From JACMNW01 sp031413495 (GTDB lineage: Bacteria; Pseudomonadota; Alphaproteobacteria; Rhodobacterales; Rhodobacteraceae), in contig JANOFE010000034.1 of assembly GCA_031413495.1 (NCBI GenBank), forward strand, positions 1-64,000: DNA of 64,000 nucleotides, written 5' to 3'. Each line of letters begins with the position of its first letter. The stretch's first letter is position 1. A program made the translations under genes and the position numbers. The notes below the pieces were generated by a model. The model did no database searches. It saw only the letters and a program-made list of their open reading frames with translations, and was not told where the DNA came from. Below, one piece after another: positions 34,193 to 42,076 of the stretch.

Positions 34193-35224
34193 ATGAAATC
34201 CATTGTTATTCATGCGGCAAAAGACCTGCGAATTGAAGAGCGTGCAGTACCAGAGCCGGGGACCGGCGAGGTGCAGGTGGCGCTGGCAGTCGGGGGGATT
34301 TGCGGGTCTGACCTGCATTATTACCTGCACGGCGGGTTTGGCGCGATACGGCTGCGCGAACCAATGATCCTGGGACATGAGGTGTCGGGCCATATCGCCA
34401 AACTGGGGAATGGCGTGACGCATTTGCATGTTGGGCAGTTGGTTGCCGTGTCACCATCGCGGCCATGCTATGCGTGCTCTTTTTGTGCTTTAGGCATGCA
34501 TAATCAGTGCTTACACATGCGGTTTTATGGCTCTGCCATGCCGTTCCCGCATATTCAGGGGGCTTTTAGTGAACTGCTGGTTGCAGACGCCCGGCAATGT
34601 ATCCCGGCGGACGGTTTGACGGCCGGCGAGGCGGCGATGGCGGAACCCTTGGCAGTGACGTTGCACGCCACGCGGCGGGCGGGCGAGATGCTGGGAAAAT
34701 CGGTTCTGGTCACCGGCTGCGGTCCGATTGGCATTCTGTCGATCCTTGCTGCACGGCGGGCAGGGGCGGATTTGATCGTGGCGACGGACCTGAGTGATTT
34801 TACTCTTGCGATGGCGAAACGGGTGGGCGCCGATGAGGTGATCAATATGGGCAGCATGCCGGGCGGCTTGGAAAAGTTTGCCCCCAACAAAGGCACCTTT
34901 GATGTGCTTTACGAATGTTCTGGTGCGGCCCCGGCGTTGACTGCGGGGATAACGGCGATGCGGCCGGGCGGCACCATAATGCAGCTTGGTCTGGGCGGGG
35001 ATATGACCTTGCCGATGATGGCGATCACCGCGAAGGAGTTGTCATTGAAAGGATCCTTTCGGTTTCATTCAGAATTTGCCGTGGCTGTCAGCCTGATGCA
35101 AAAGGGATTGATTGATGTGAAACCGCTGATCACCCAAACAATGCCGTTGACAGAGGCGGTTGCCGCCTTTGATCTGGCGAGTGACCGCAGCCGGGCCGTG
35201 AAAGCACAAATCAGTTTTAACTGA
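34193..35224 (+). CDS. idnD: L-idonate 5-dehydrogenase
   Basis: A 343-residue zinc alcohol dehydrogenase, the same length as E. coli IdnD, which oxidises L-idonate to 5-ketogluconate. The catalytic zinc ligands lie in GGICGSDLHYY and GHEVSG; the structural zinc site is four cysteines in PCYACSFCALGMHNQC; then MRFYGSAMPFPH and AEPLAVTLHA follow, which are IdnD hallmarks, and the Rossmann motif is TGCGPIG. ATG 34193 follows GAGG by five bases. It abuts the convergent second lacI-type gene with no gap. Confidence 0.92.
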   Translation: MKSIVIHAAKDLRIEERAVPEPGTGEVQVALAVGGICGSDLHYYLHGGFGAIRLREPMILGHEVSGHIAKLGNGVTHLHVGQLVAVSPSRPCYACSFCALGMHNQCLHMRFYGSAMPFPHIQGAFSELLVADARQCIPADGLTAGEAAMAEPLAVTLHATRRAGEMLGKSVLVTGCGPIGILSILAARRAGADLIVATDLSDFTLAMAKRVGADEVINMGSMPGGLEKFAPNKGTFDVLYECSGAAPALTAGITAMRPGGTIMQLGLGGDMTLPMMAITAKELSLKGSFRFHSEFAVAVSLMQKGLIDVKPLITQTMPLTEAVAAFDLASDRSRAVKAQISFN

Positions 35225-36232
35225 TCAGACTGTTTCGCCGGGTACAAGGCGGGTCGGAATAACGGTAACATCTGGCACCGGATCACCCCGAAGACGACCG
35301 ACCAGAATTTCGGCAGCCGCTTTGCCCAACCGCGTTGTGGGAATGACCGTGGTGGTCAGGCGCAAAGGCTGGATCGCCGCCGCTTCCATGCCACCCCAAC
35401 CGGCGATGCCGATATCACCCGGCACTGACAGCCCACGTGTGGCAATCCAAGCCATGCCGCCGATCGCCATTTCGTCATCGTGAAAATACAGTGCGTCCAA
35501 TTTTGGATTGCGGCTAAGCAGCGTCTCTGCGCCATAATAACCTGCGTAAAACCCCGGCTGGTCGTGCAAAACTTCGCGGTCGATCATGGGAAATCCGCCA
35601 TCCTGCAGCGCGGCGGAAAATCCCTCGGCGCGGGTGCGGCCCATGGTTTGACGGGCGGCCAATGCACCGACATAACCGATGCGCCGCCTGCCACGGCTGA
35701 TCATGTGGCGGCCCATTTCGTAGCCGTTGTCATAATGTGAAAACCCGACCGACACATCAATTGGCTGGGTGTTCAGATCCCAGATTTCCACGACCGGCAC
35801 AGTCAGATCACGCAGCAGCGCCAATGTGCCAACCGTGTGTCTTCGCCCAACCAGAATGACGCCCGCAGGTTGCCAAGAGGCAAGGCTGCGCAGCCAGGCC
35901 TCTTCTTCCTCGGGCAGTTGATCGTGGCTGCCGATCATTGTTTGATAGCCAAGACGGGTCAGCGTGGCGTTGATTGCGGCGAGGGTGGAGCCGAAGAGTT
36001 GCGAGGTAAAGCGCGGCACACAAACGCCGACCAATGTGCTGGATTTGCCGGGGCCAAAGGCTGCGGCTAGGCGGTTTGGCAAATAGCCAAGCCGCGCCAC
36101 TTCGGCCAATACGCGGGTGCGGGTATCTTCGGAAAACCCAGGCGCATCACGCAAAACGCGGCTGACCGTCATTTTGGAGACGCCAGCAGCGCGGGCTATA
36201 TCTTCCAGACCTGCTTTGCTCGGTTTTGCCAT
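35225..36232 (-). CDS. LacI-family regulator, second copy
   Basis: A 335-residue LacI-type repressor with HTH LEDIARAAGVSKMTVSRVLR and a sugar-binding-protein-like effector domain. It is distinct from the first regulator but of the same GntR-like branch (FAPGKS/TLVGVCVPRF, WDLNTQPIDVSVGFSHYDNG). It is divergent from the sugar importer operon; operator copies 3 and 4 lie between them, so it probably controls itself and the importer. Which of the two repressors binds which site cannot be told from sequence. Confidence 0.88.
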   Translation of the reverse strand: MAKPSKAGLEDIARAAGVSKMTVSRVLRDAPGFSEDTRTRVLAEVARLGYLPNRLAAAFGPGKSSTLVGVCVPRFTSQLFGSTLAAINATLTRLGYQTMIGSHDQLPEEEEAWLRSLASWQPAGVILVGRRHTVGTLALLRDLTVPVVEIWDLNTQPIDVSVGFSHYDNGYEMGRHMISRGRRRIGYVGALAARQTMGRTRAEGFSAALQDGGFPMIDREVLHDQPGFYAGYYGAETLLSRNPKLDALYFHDDEMAIGGMAWIATRGLSVPGDIGIAGWGGMEAAAIQPLRLTTTVIPTTRLGKAAAEILVGRLRGDPVPDVTVIPTRLVPGETV

Positions 36233-36261
36233 TGCGTTTATCGGGATCTCTCTACGCCGAA

Positions 36262-36275
36262 TGTTATCGTTAACT
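36262..36275. promoter_or_regulatory. LacI-type operator copy 3 (TGTTATCGTTAACT)
   Basis: Differs from copy 2 only in the last base. It lies 30 bases upstream of the second lacI-type gene and just upstream of the TTGACA box of the importer promoter, so binding could affect both directions. Confidence 0.68.
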
Positions 36276-36281
36276 TTCGTC

Positions 36282-36311
36282 TTGACACATGAGGTGAGTC
36301 GGATGGATGAT
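36282..36311 (+). promoter_or_regulatory. Promoter of the sugar ABC importer operon
   Basis: A perfect -35 box TTGACA (36282-36287), an 18-base spacer and GATGAT (36306-36311) as -10, four of six matches. It is flanked by operator copies 3 and 4; copy 4 would cover the transcription start. Importer ATG is at 36364 with a strong GGGAGGA. Confidence 0.5.
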
Positions 36312-36316
36312 CGCTA

Positions 36317-36330
36317 CGTTACCGGTAACG
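36317..36330. promoter_or_regulatory. LacI-type operator copy 4, perfect palindrome (CGTTACCGGTAACG)
   Basis: A perfect 14-base palindrome with the core GTTACCGGTAAC, which equals the E. coli GntR operator core. It lies just downstream of the importer promoter, where a bound repressor would block initiation. Confidence 0.75.
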
Positions 36331-36363
36331 CATGCCTGATCGGTAGCATAGGGAGGAAATCGC

Positions 36364-37857
36364 ATGACGCCGGCGGATGGTCTGTTTTTTGACCAAATCG
36401 TAAAGACATTCGGCGGCACCCATGCTTTGCGCGGGGTATCCTTGCGCGTCGGTCGGGGCGAGGTTGTGGCCCTTTTGGGCGAGAACGGTGCCGGAAAATC
36501 GACACTGATCAAGGTTCTGGGCGGCATTCACGGCCCCGATAGTGGGCAGCTCAGCGTGGACGGCACACCCTATCGCCACATCGCGGGCAAAGTGAATGCG
36601 CGCCAAGCTGTGGCGTTCATCCATCAGGATTTGGGTCTGATCGAATGGATGAGCGTTGCGGAAAACATAGCCCTTGCCATTGGATATGTGAAAAAAGCGG
36701 GTCGGATCGACTGGTCGGCGACCGAAGACGTGGCCCGCCGTGCACTGGCCTTGGTGGAGGCAGATTTTAGCCCGACAACACGGGTATCCAACCTGTCGCG
36801 TACTGAAAAGTCGCTGGTGGCGATTGCCCGAGCACTGGCCGTGGAATGCGATTTTCTGGTGCTGGACGAACCCACCGCCAGTCTGCCGGCGGATGAGGTG
36901 GAACGCCTGTTTGCAGCCCTGCGCCGGCTGCGCGCCAAAGGGGTTGGGATGATCTATGTCTCGCACCGATTGGATGAAATATTCAAAATTGCAGACCGGG
37001 TGGCGGTCTTGCGCGATGGGCAAATGGTGGGGATGCGCGACATCGCCCATACCAACCCGGAAGATTTGGTCAGCCTCATCGTGGGGCGCAAAGCACGCGA
37101 AATCATCCGGCCTGATGCGCAGGGTGGCGTGAAAGTGCTGACCGCAACCGCACTGCGAACGGCCACTGCCGGGCCGGTGGATTTTGTGGTGCAGCGCGGT
37201 GAAATGCTGGGGCTGGTTGGCCTGCGGGGGGCCGGGCACGAAGACATCGGACGCAGTCTTTATGGGCTTGTCGATCATTCTGGCACTGTGAAACTGGATG
37301 GCGAGACGCCAGATTTATCATCACCGCGCGCGGCAATGCGTTCGGGCATCGGATTTGTGGCGCGCGACCGGGTGGTCGAATCCATAGCGCCCGCGTTAAG
37401 CATCCGGGAAAACACGTTCCTGAACCCCGAAGCCACTGGGCGGGGTATGTTTTCGTTTCAATCGACCAAGACAGAAGAAACCCGCAGCAAGGGCCTTGGT
37501 GCACGCGTCGGCCTGTCACCGAATGACCCCGCCTTGGCGATTGAGGCCCTGTCGGGTGGCAATCAGCAAAAGATCGTGGTCGGGCGGTGGCTGGATACGG
37601 GTCGGCGATTTTTGATTGCCGAAGACCCTACCGCAGGCGTCGATGTGGGGGCCAAGGCCGAAATCTACCAACTGCTGTATGACGCCATGGCAAGCGGCAT
37701 GGGTGTTTTGATCGTATCGACTGATTTCGAAGAAATCGCCAATATCTGCCACCGTGCCTTGGTGTTCAGCCGGGGTCAGATGGTGGCGGAACTGACGGGC
37801 GTGCAGCTATCCAACGAATCCCTGATCCAGGCCGCCTCGGCCGGTGAAGCCGCCTGA
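36364..37857 (+). CDS. Sugar ABC importer, double ATP-binding protein (RbsA/XylG family)
   Basis: A 497-residue CUT2 ATPase with two ABC domains. Domain 1 has Walker A GENGAGKST, Walker B FLVLDEPTASLP and H-loop YVSHRLDE, but the signature reads LSRTEKS (144-150) rather than the usual LSxGxxQ. Domain 2 has the expected degenerate P-loop (GLRGAGHED), signature LSGGNQQK and an altered Walker B, IAEDPTAGVDVG (E420, D421 in place of D-E). GGGAGGA precedes ATG 36364. The likely ligand is a sugar acid such as idonate, gluconate or 5-ketogluconate, inferred from neighbours. Confidence 0.92.
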   Translation: MTPADGLFFDQIVKTFGGTHALRGVSLRVGRGEVVALLGENGAGKSTLIKVLGGIHGPDSGQLSVDGTPYRHIAGKVNARQAVAFIHQDLGLIEWMSVAENIALAIGYVKKAGRIDWSATEDVARRALALVEADFSPTTRVSNLSRTEKSLVAIARALAVECDFLVLDEPTASLPADEVERLFAALRRLRAKGVGMIYVSHRLDEIFKIADRVAVLRDGQMVGMRDIAHTNPEDLVSLIVGRKAREIIRPDAQGGVKVLTATALRTATAGPVDFVVQRGEMLGLVGLRGAGHEDIGRSLYGLVDHSGTVKLDGETPDLSSPRAAMRSGIGFVARDRVVESIAPALSIRENTFLNPEATGRGMFSFQSTKTEETRSKGLGARVGLSPNDPALAIEALSGGNQQKIVVGRWLDTGRRFLIAEDPTAGVDVGAKAEIYQLLYDAMASGMGVLIVSTDFEEIANICHRALVFSRGQMVAELTGVQLSNESLIQAASAGEAA

Positions 37858-37867
37858 GGAGAACACC

Positions 37868-38890
37868 ATGAATTCCATTGAGTCGAACGCATTGGAGCCA
37901 ACGAAAGATGAGCTGAAAGGCCTGTCGTTTGCAGGTCGGATGATCCGGCTTGCGCCAGTGTATGGGCTGGTAATTTTGATGGTTGGGTTGATTGTGCTGT
38001 TCTCGATCCTGCTTCCGAATACTTTTCCGACGCTTTTGAATGTGCGAGCGATCCTGTCTGACAAGTCGATTATCGCGATCCTGTCTTTGGCAGCAATGAT
38101 CCCGATGGTGGCGGGACGCATTGATTTGACAGTCGGCTATGGCATTGTTTTATGGCATATATTGGCGATTTCCTTGCAGACAAACTATGGTTTTCCCTGG
38201 CCTGTGGCAGTGCTGACAGTGGTGGCCTTGGGGGCGGTGACCGGGGTTTTGAACGGATTTCTGGTGGAAATTGCCAAGATCGACGCCTTCATTGCCACGC
38301 TTGGCACCGGCACGGTGCTGTACGCGTTGGCGCTGTGGCACACCGGTGGGCGCCAGATCGTTGGCGTCGTACCGGACGGGTTTTATGCGCTGAACGGCAC
38401 GTTTGTTTTTGGTCTGCCAATCACCGGGTTCTATGTAATGGCGATTGCCTTCGCCCTGTGGCTGATTTTGGAATACACGCCAATTGGGCGGTATCTGTAC
38501 GCGATTGGGGCCAACCCAAAAGCCGCCGCACTGAACGGCATTCCGACGCGGAAGTATGTGGTGGGGGCATTCGTTGCATCTGGTACTTTGGCGGCGATCG
38601 CGGGTGTTCTTTTGGCGTCTAAATTACGCATTGGGCAAGCCTCTGTCGGGCTCGAATTTCTGTTGCCCGCGCTTGTCGGCGCATTCTTGGGGTCTACCAC
38701 AATCAAACCCGGTCGGGTCAATGTTTGGGGCACGATCATTGGCGTCACAATTCTGGCGGTCGGCATATCAGGGATCCAGCAATTTGGCGGATCGTTCTGG
38801 GTCGAGCCGCTTTTCAACGGCTCTACGTTGCTGATCGCAATCGGCATCGCAGGATACGCGCAGCGCAAGAAAGGTGCTGCGCGGAAATAA
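37868..38890 (+). CDS. Sugar ABC importer, permease (RbsC/XylH family)
   Basis: A 340-residue inner-membrane permease with about nine to ten spans, of the BPD_transp_2 family. VNGFLVE-type (GVLNGFLVEIAKIDAFIATLGTG) and GRYLYAIGANPKAAALNGI segments are standard for ribose/xylose permeases. ATG 37868 follows GAGGAG; an in-frame upstream start at 37844 would overlap the ATPase gene. It sits between the ATPase and binding-protein genes. Confidence 0.92.
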   Translation: MNSIESNALEPTKDELKGLSFAGRMIRLAPVYGLVILMVGLIVLFSILLPNTFPTLLNVRAILSDKSIIAILSLAAMIPMVAGRIDLTVGYGIVLWHILAISLQTNYGFPWPVAVLTVVALGAVTGVLNGFLVEIAKIDAFIATLGTGTVLYALALWHTGGRQIVGVVPDGFYALNGTFVFGLPITGFYVMAIAFALWLILEYTPIGRYLYAIGANPKAAALNGIPTRKYVVGAFVASGTLAAIAGVLLASKLRIGQASVGLEFLLPALVGAFLGSTTIKPGRVNVWGTIIGVTILAVGISGIQQFGGSFWVEPLFNGSTLLIAIGIAGYAQRKKGAARK

Positions 38891-38917
38891 CCACAAAATC
38901 AAAACGGGAGGACTACC

Positions 38918-39973
38918 ATGCAAAAACGAACCTTTATGAAAACACTTCTGGCCACCACCATGATCATAGGCCTAGGGCTGCCATCCTTTGCCCAAGATAT
39001 GGCTTTTGATGGCCCAACCTCGGGCCCGGTTGCCGCAGAAGGCAAGACCATTGTTGTGCTTGCTGGCGATCTGAAAAACGGTGGCATTCTTGGTGTGACC
39101 ACCGGCGTTGAAGAAGCGGCGGCCAAAATCGGCTGGACCGTTCGTGTGCTTGACGGCGCGGGATCAGTTCAAGGCCGGACTGCGGCGTTTGGGCAAGCGA
39201 TGGCGCTGCAGCCCGATGGTATCGTGATCAACGGCTTTGATGCGGTTGAACAGCAAGCTGCCATCGAAGGCGTGGCGGCGGCAAAGATTCCGATGGTATC
39301 CTGGCACTCTGGCCCGAAAATCGGGTGTGATGCGCCGGGCGGTATTTTTGCCAACGTGTCAACCGATGCAATGACGGTGTCTGAAACTGCGGCGAACTGG
39401 GCAATGGCGGATGGCGGCGCAAATGTGGGCGCCATCATTTTTACCGATTCCACATACCAGATCGCAATCGACAAGGCTGACCGCATCAAGGCCACCATCG
39501 AGGCAGCAGGTGGCACCGTGCTGGAATACGTCGATACGCCAATTGCGGATACCTCGACCCGGATGGGGCCGCTGACAACATCTCTGCTGCAAAAATATGG
39601 GGAAAAGTGGACCCATTCTTTGGCAATCAACGATCTCTATTTTGATTTCATGGGTCCAGCCCTTGCTGCAGCAGGTGTTGACGGCAAAGCCAACCCGAAG
39701 GCTGGTTCTGCTGGCGACGGGTCCGAAGCTGCGTTCCAGCGTATTCGGTCTGGACAGTATCAAGCGATTACCGTGGCCGAGCCTTTGAACCTGCAAGGTT
39801 GGCAGTTGGTGGACGAGCTGAACCGCGCGGTTTCCGGTGAGGCCTGTTCGGGCTACGTCACGGCACCAGCGCTTGTGACCGAAGAAGGTTTGGCGTCGGC
39901 GGGTGATAGCAACCAGTTTGATCCGGCGAATGGCTACCGCGATGCCTATGCCAAGATCTGGGGCAAGATGTAA
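38918..39973 (+). CDS. Sugar ABC importer, periplasmic binding protein
   Basis: A 351-residue secreted binding protein of the ribose-binding (Peripl_BP_4) family. A Sec signal (about 1-25, ending PSFAQD) precedes KTIVVLAGDLKNGGILGVTTGVEEAA, the usual first strand and helix. ALQPDGIVINGFDAVE is the family's D-G-I/V segment. GGGAGG precedes ATG 38918. Last gene of the importer operon; an intrinsic terminator follows. Confidence 0.92.
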   Translation: MQKRTFMKTLLATTMIIGLGLPSFAQDMAFDGPTSGPVAAEGKTIVVLAGDLKNGGILGVTTGVEEAAAKIGWTVRVLDGAGSVQGRTAAFGQAMALQPDGIVINGFDAVEQQAAIEGVAAAKIPMVSWHSGPKIGCDAPGGIFANVSTDAMTVSETAANWAMADGGANVGAIIFTDSTYQIAIDKADRIKATIEAAGGTVLEYVDTPIADTSTRMGPLTTSLLQKYGEKWTHSLAINDLYFDFMGPALAAAGVDGKANPKAGSAGDGSEAAFQRIRSGQYQAITVAEPLNLQGWQLVDELNRAVSGEACSGYVTAPALVTEEGLASAGDSNQFDPANGYRDAYAKIWGKM

Positions 39974-39992
39974 CTTCGCAAATGTTGAAGTG

Positions 39993-40020
39993 CCGGGCGG
40001 TCGAAAGGCTGCCCGGTTTT
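39993..40020 (+). terminator. Intrinsic terminator after the importer operon
   Basis: A 10-bp stem, CCGGGCGGTC and GGCTGCCCGG, closed by a GAAA tetraloop, then TTTT. It stands between the binding-protein gene and the convergent DUF1513 gene. Confidence 0.82.
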
Positions 40021-40021
40021 C

Positions 40022-41095
40022 CTATGTCAAAGCCACAAGGTGGTTGTCCCAGCTGGCATCGGCTTGTGTCATTGGCGAAATCACATGATCTTTGATATGG
40101 CTGATCGCGCCAAAGCCATCAGTTAACAGAAAGCCGCTTTGCGCTGCCGCAATGCCGCAGGCATCGGCACGCTGTAAACCTACCCGAAACACGCCGTCGC
40201 GCCCAAAGATTTGCACGGCCCCGCCACGGGGTGACGTGATAGCCACCTCTTGCCCGGCATGATCAAACGCAATGGACCCGGCATAGCCCTGCATCGAGAA
40301 CATATGGGCTTCGGGTACATCGCAAAGCTGTGCTTCGCCTCCCCGTTTATGTAACCCCAGAAGGGGCACCGATTCTGCCAGATCACCTTCCCATTGCAAG
40401 GCAAAGGCAACTGTACCGTCCGCCGCAATGGCCAAATGCCGGATCGAGTTCTGGGCATAGTCAGGGCCAAGTTCGATGGTCTCTGCGATATGGCCCTGCG
40501 CGTCTAGGTAGCTCAGGTTTGGGCGCATGCTGTCGATGTTCAGTTTGGTTCGATCATCGGGGTCGGTTTGAATGCCACCATTCGCAACCACCAAAATGTC
40601 GCTTCCGGGCAGGCGTTTCAGATCATGCGGTCCAATACCGCCGGACGGCCAGCTATCAATGCGGCGATAGCTGTCGGTCGCATCCCAAAGGCCAATGCGT
40701 CCTTCGCTTGTGTCTGCGATGACTTCGGATGTGTAAAGCACGCTACCGTCTTGTGAATAACAGCCGTGTCCATTGAACTGGCTGTCGCCGGGCGGTGTCA
40801 ATCTGGTCAAAGCTGCGCCATTGGCGCAGTCTAAGATGATGGCATAAATCCCCGGACGGCGCGCGAAGGCGACGGCTTCCGGTCGCATCGGATGGGCCGT
40901 TGCTGCATGTCCGCGCGCGGGCAGGGGAATGGAGAACAGGCTTTGGCCGGCAGCAGTCAGCCCATGCAGGGCAAAGCTGCCATCTGGCACTTTGGCAGCA
41001 GCAAGGTAGGATGGGCTACCCGCATCGGCCCAAGACAGGCGGGGCAGGGCAGAAGCGGCCAGCAGGCTTGCCATAAATCCGCGGCGTGTGGTCAT
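40022..41095 (-). CDS. DUF1513 protein, Tat-exported, iron-cassette partner
   Basis: A 357-residue predicted periplasmic protein. MTTRRGFMASLLAASALPRL is a twin-arginine signal, and the body looks like a beta-propeller with repeats such as GHGCYSQDGSVLYTSE and GIGPHDLKRLPGSDILVVANGG, the DUF1513 signature. Members are found with imelysin and DUF1111 genes in iron-regulated operons; the reaction is unknown. Last gene of the hemP operon, three bases after the imelysin gene. Confidence 0.85.
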   Translation of the reverse strand: MTTRRGFMASLLAASALPRLSWADAGSPSYLAAAKVPDGSFALHGLTAAGQSLFSIPLPARGHAATAHPMRPEAVAFARRPGIYAIILDCANGAALTRLTPPGDSQFNGHGCYSQDGSVLYTSEVIADTSEGRIGLWDATDSYRRIDSWPSGGIGPHDLKRLPGSDILVVANGGIQTDPDDRTKLNIDSMRPNLSYLDAQGHIAETIELGPDYAQNSIRHLAIAADGTVAFALQWEGDLAESVPLLGLHKRGGEAQLCDVPEAHMFSMQGYAGSIAFDHAGQEVAITSPRGGAVQIFGRDGVFRVGLQRADACGIAAAQSGFLLTDGFGAISHIKDHVISPMTQADASWDNHLVALT

Positions 41096-41098
41096 CGT

Positions 41099-42076
41099 TC
41101 AATCCCCGTCTGCGGCGTTAAAGCCTATGCCCACATCAAGCGCGGGGCCGATTTCCATGATCGCGGCATCGCGTGTGGCGCGGATGGCCTGCTGCAAAAT
41201 TTCTGCGCGAAGCCAGCCTTGGGATGTGGCAACATCTGCAAAGGTTGGATCCTGCACTTTGGTGGATACAGCGAATGCACGGACAAAGGCGGCATCCGTT
41301 ACGGGTGTATCGACAGCAAGGGCCTTGGCAAACTGTTGCAAGGCGGTCATCGACAGCGTGACGTTGCGCAATGATCTGACCGAGGCGCGCGCCTCGGCAC
41401 GTTCGGGCCTCGGTTTGGCAAAGCTGCCAAGCGGGCGACCCACGCGTTGATCGGCCGCAAATTCGAACCCTGTGATCAGCGCTGTATAAAGCGCCTGCCG
41501 GGCCTCGATTTCGTTCAGATAACGGGTGTTACCCGTCGCACCTGCGGTTAGCAGTGTTGCGGCAAAGCCGGATTGCCATTCTGCGCTGATTGCGGCGGCG
41601 TTGCTGGCCAGATCAGCGGTCGTCGCCCGGATCAGGCTGCAGATATAGGCCGCATCGCCAAGTGCTTCTGCCGGGTAGAGCAAGCGTTCCAATGCCGGAA
41701 GACCGCGTGCGGCGACGGACACTTCGGCAAAGGTTGCGGGGTCTTGCACCGCAGGGTCTTGCGCACGGATCAGCGCCGATTGCGCCTTTGCGCCAAGGCT
41801 TTTGGGATCTGGCCAGAAGGCAATGGCAAGGCTTCGCCCCGCAACCTCGGCCGGGCCAAGGCGCAGATGGCTGACACCAAGCCAAGTGTCGTAGGCAAGG
41901 TTGTAGGCCGGGCGCAGGCTGTTGGCGGTGCAGTCGGCCTTAGCCGCCGCATTTAGGGCTGCCGTGGTATCGGCAAAGGCGGCATAGCCGGGTAGGATGT
42001 GTTGACCCAAAGCGTTGGCAACATCGGCGCGCACAGGGGTGGCAAACACCGCAACGAGGGCGAGGAAACGTAGCAT
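41099..42076 (-). CDS. Imelysin family protein (first, GxPxxE type)
   Basis: A 325-residue secreted protein: signal MLRFLALVAVFATPVRADV, then an all-helical imelysin/EfeO-like domain. Where classical imelysins have GxHxxE, this one has GLPALERLLYP, with proline in place of histidine. It is probably a periplasmic component of ferrous/ferric iron handling, not a peptidase. The ATG at 42076 overlaps the preceding gene's stop (TAATG). Confidence 0.85.
   Translation of the reverse strand: MLRFLALVAVFATPVRADVANALGQHILPGYAAFADTTAALNAAAKADCTANSLRPAYNLAYDTWLGVSHLRLGPAEVAGRSLAIAFWPDPKSLGAKAQSALIRAQDPAVQDPATFAEVSVAARGLPALERLLYPAEALGDAAYICSLIRATTADLASNAAAISAEWQSGFAATLLTAGATGNTRYLNEIEARQALYTALITGFEFAADQRVGRPLGSFAKPRPERAEARASVRSLRNVTLSMTALQQFAKALAVDTPVTDAAFVRAFAVSTKVQDPTFADVATSQGWLRAEILQQAIRATRDAAIMEIGPALDVGIGFNAADGD

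Noticed and set aside
36319..37278. 319-codon minus-strand frame inside the sugar ATPase gene
   Set aside because: Antisense to clear ABC motifs; its translation has no domain and poor composition.
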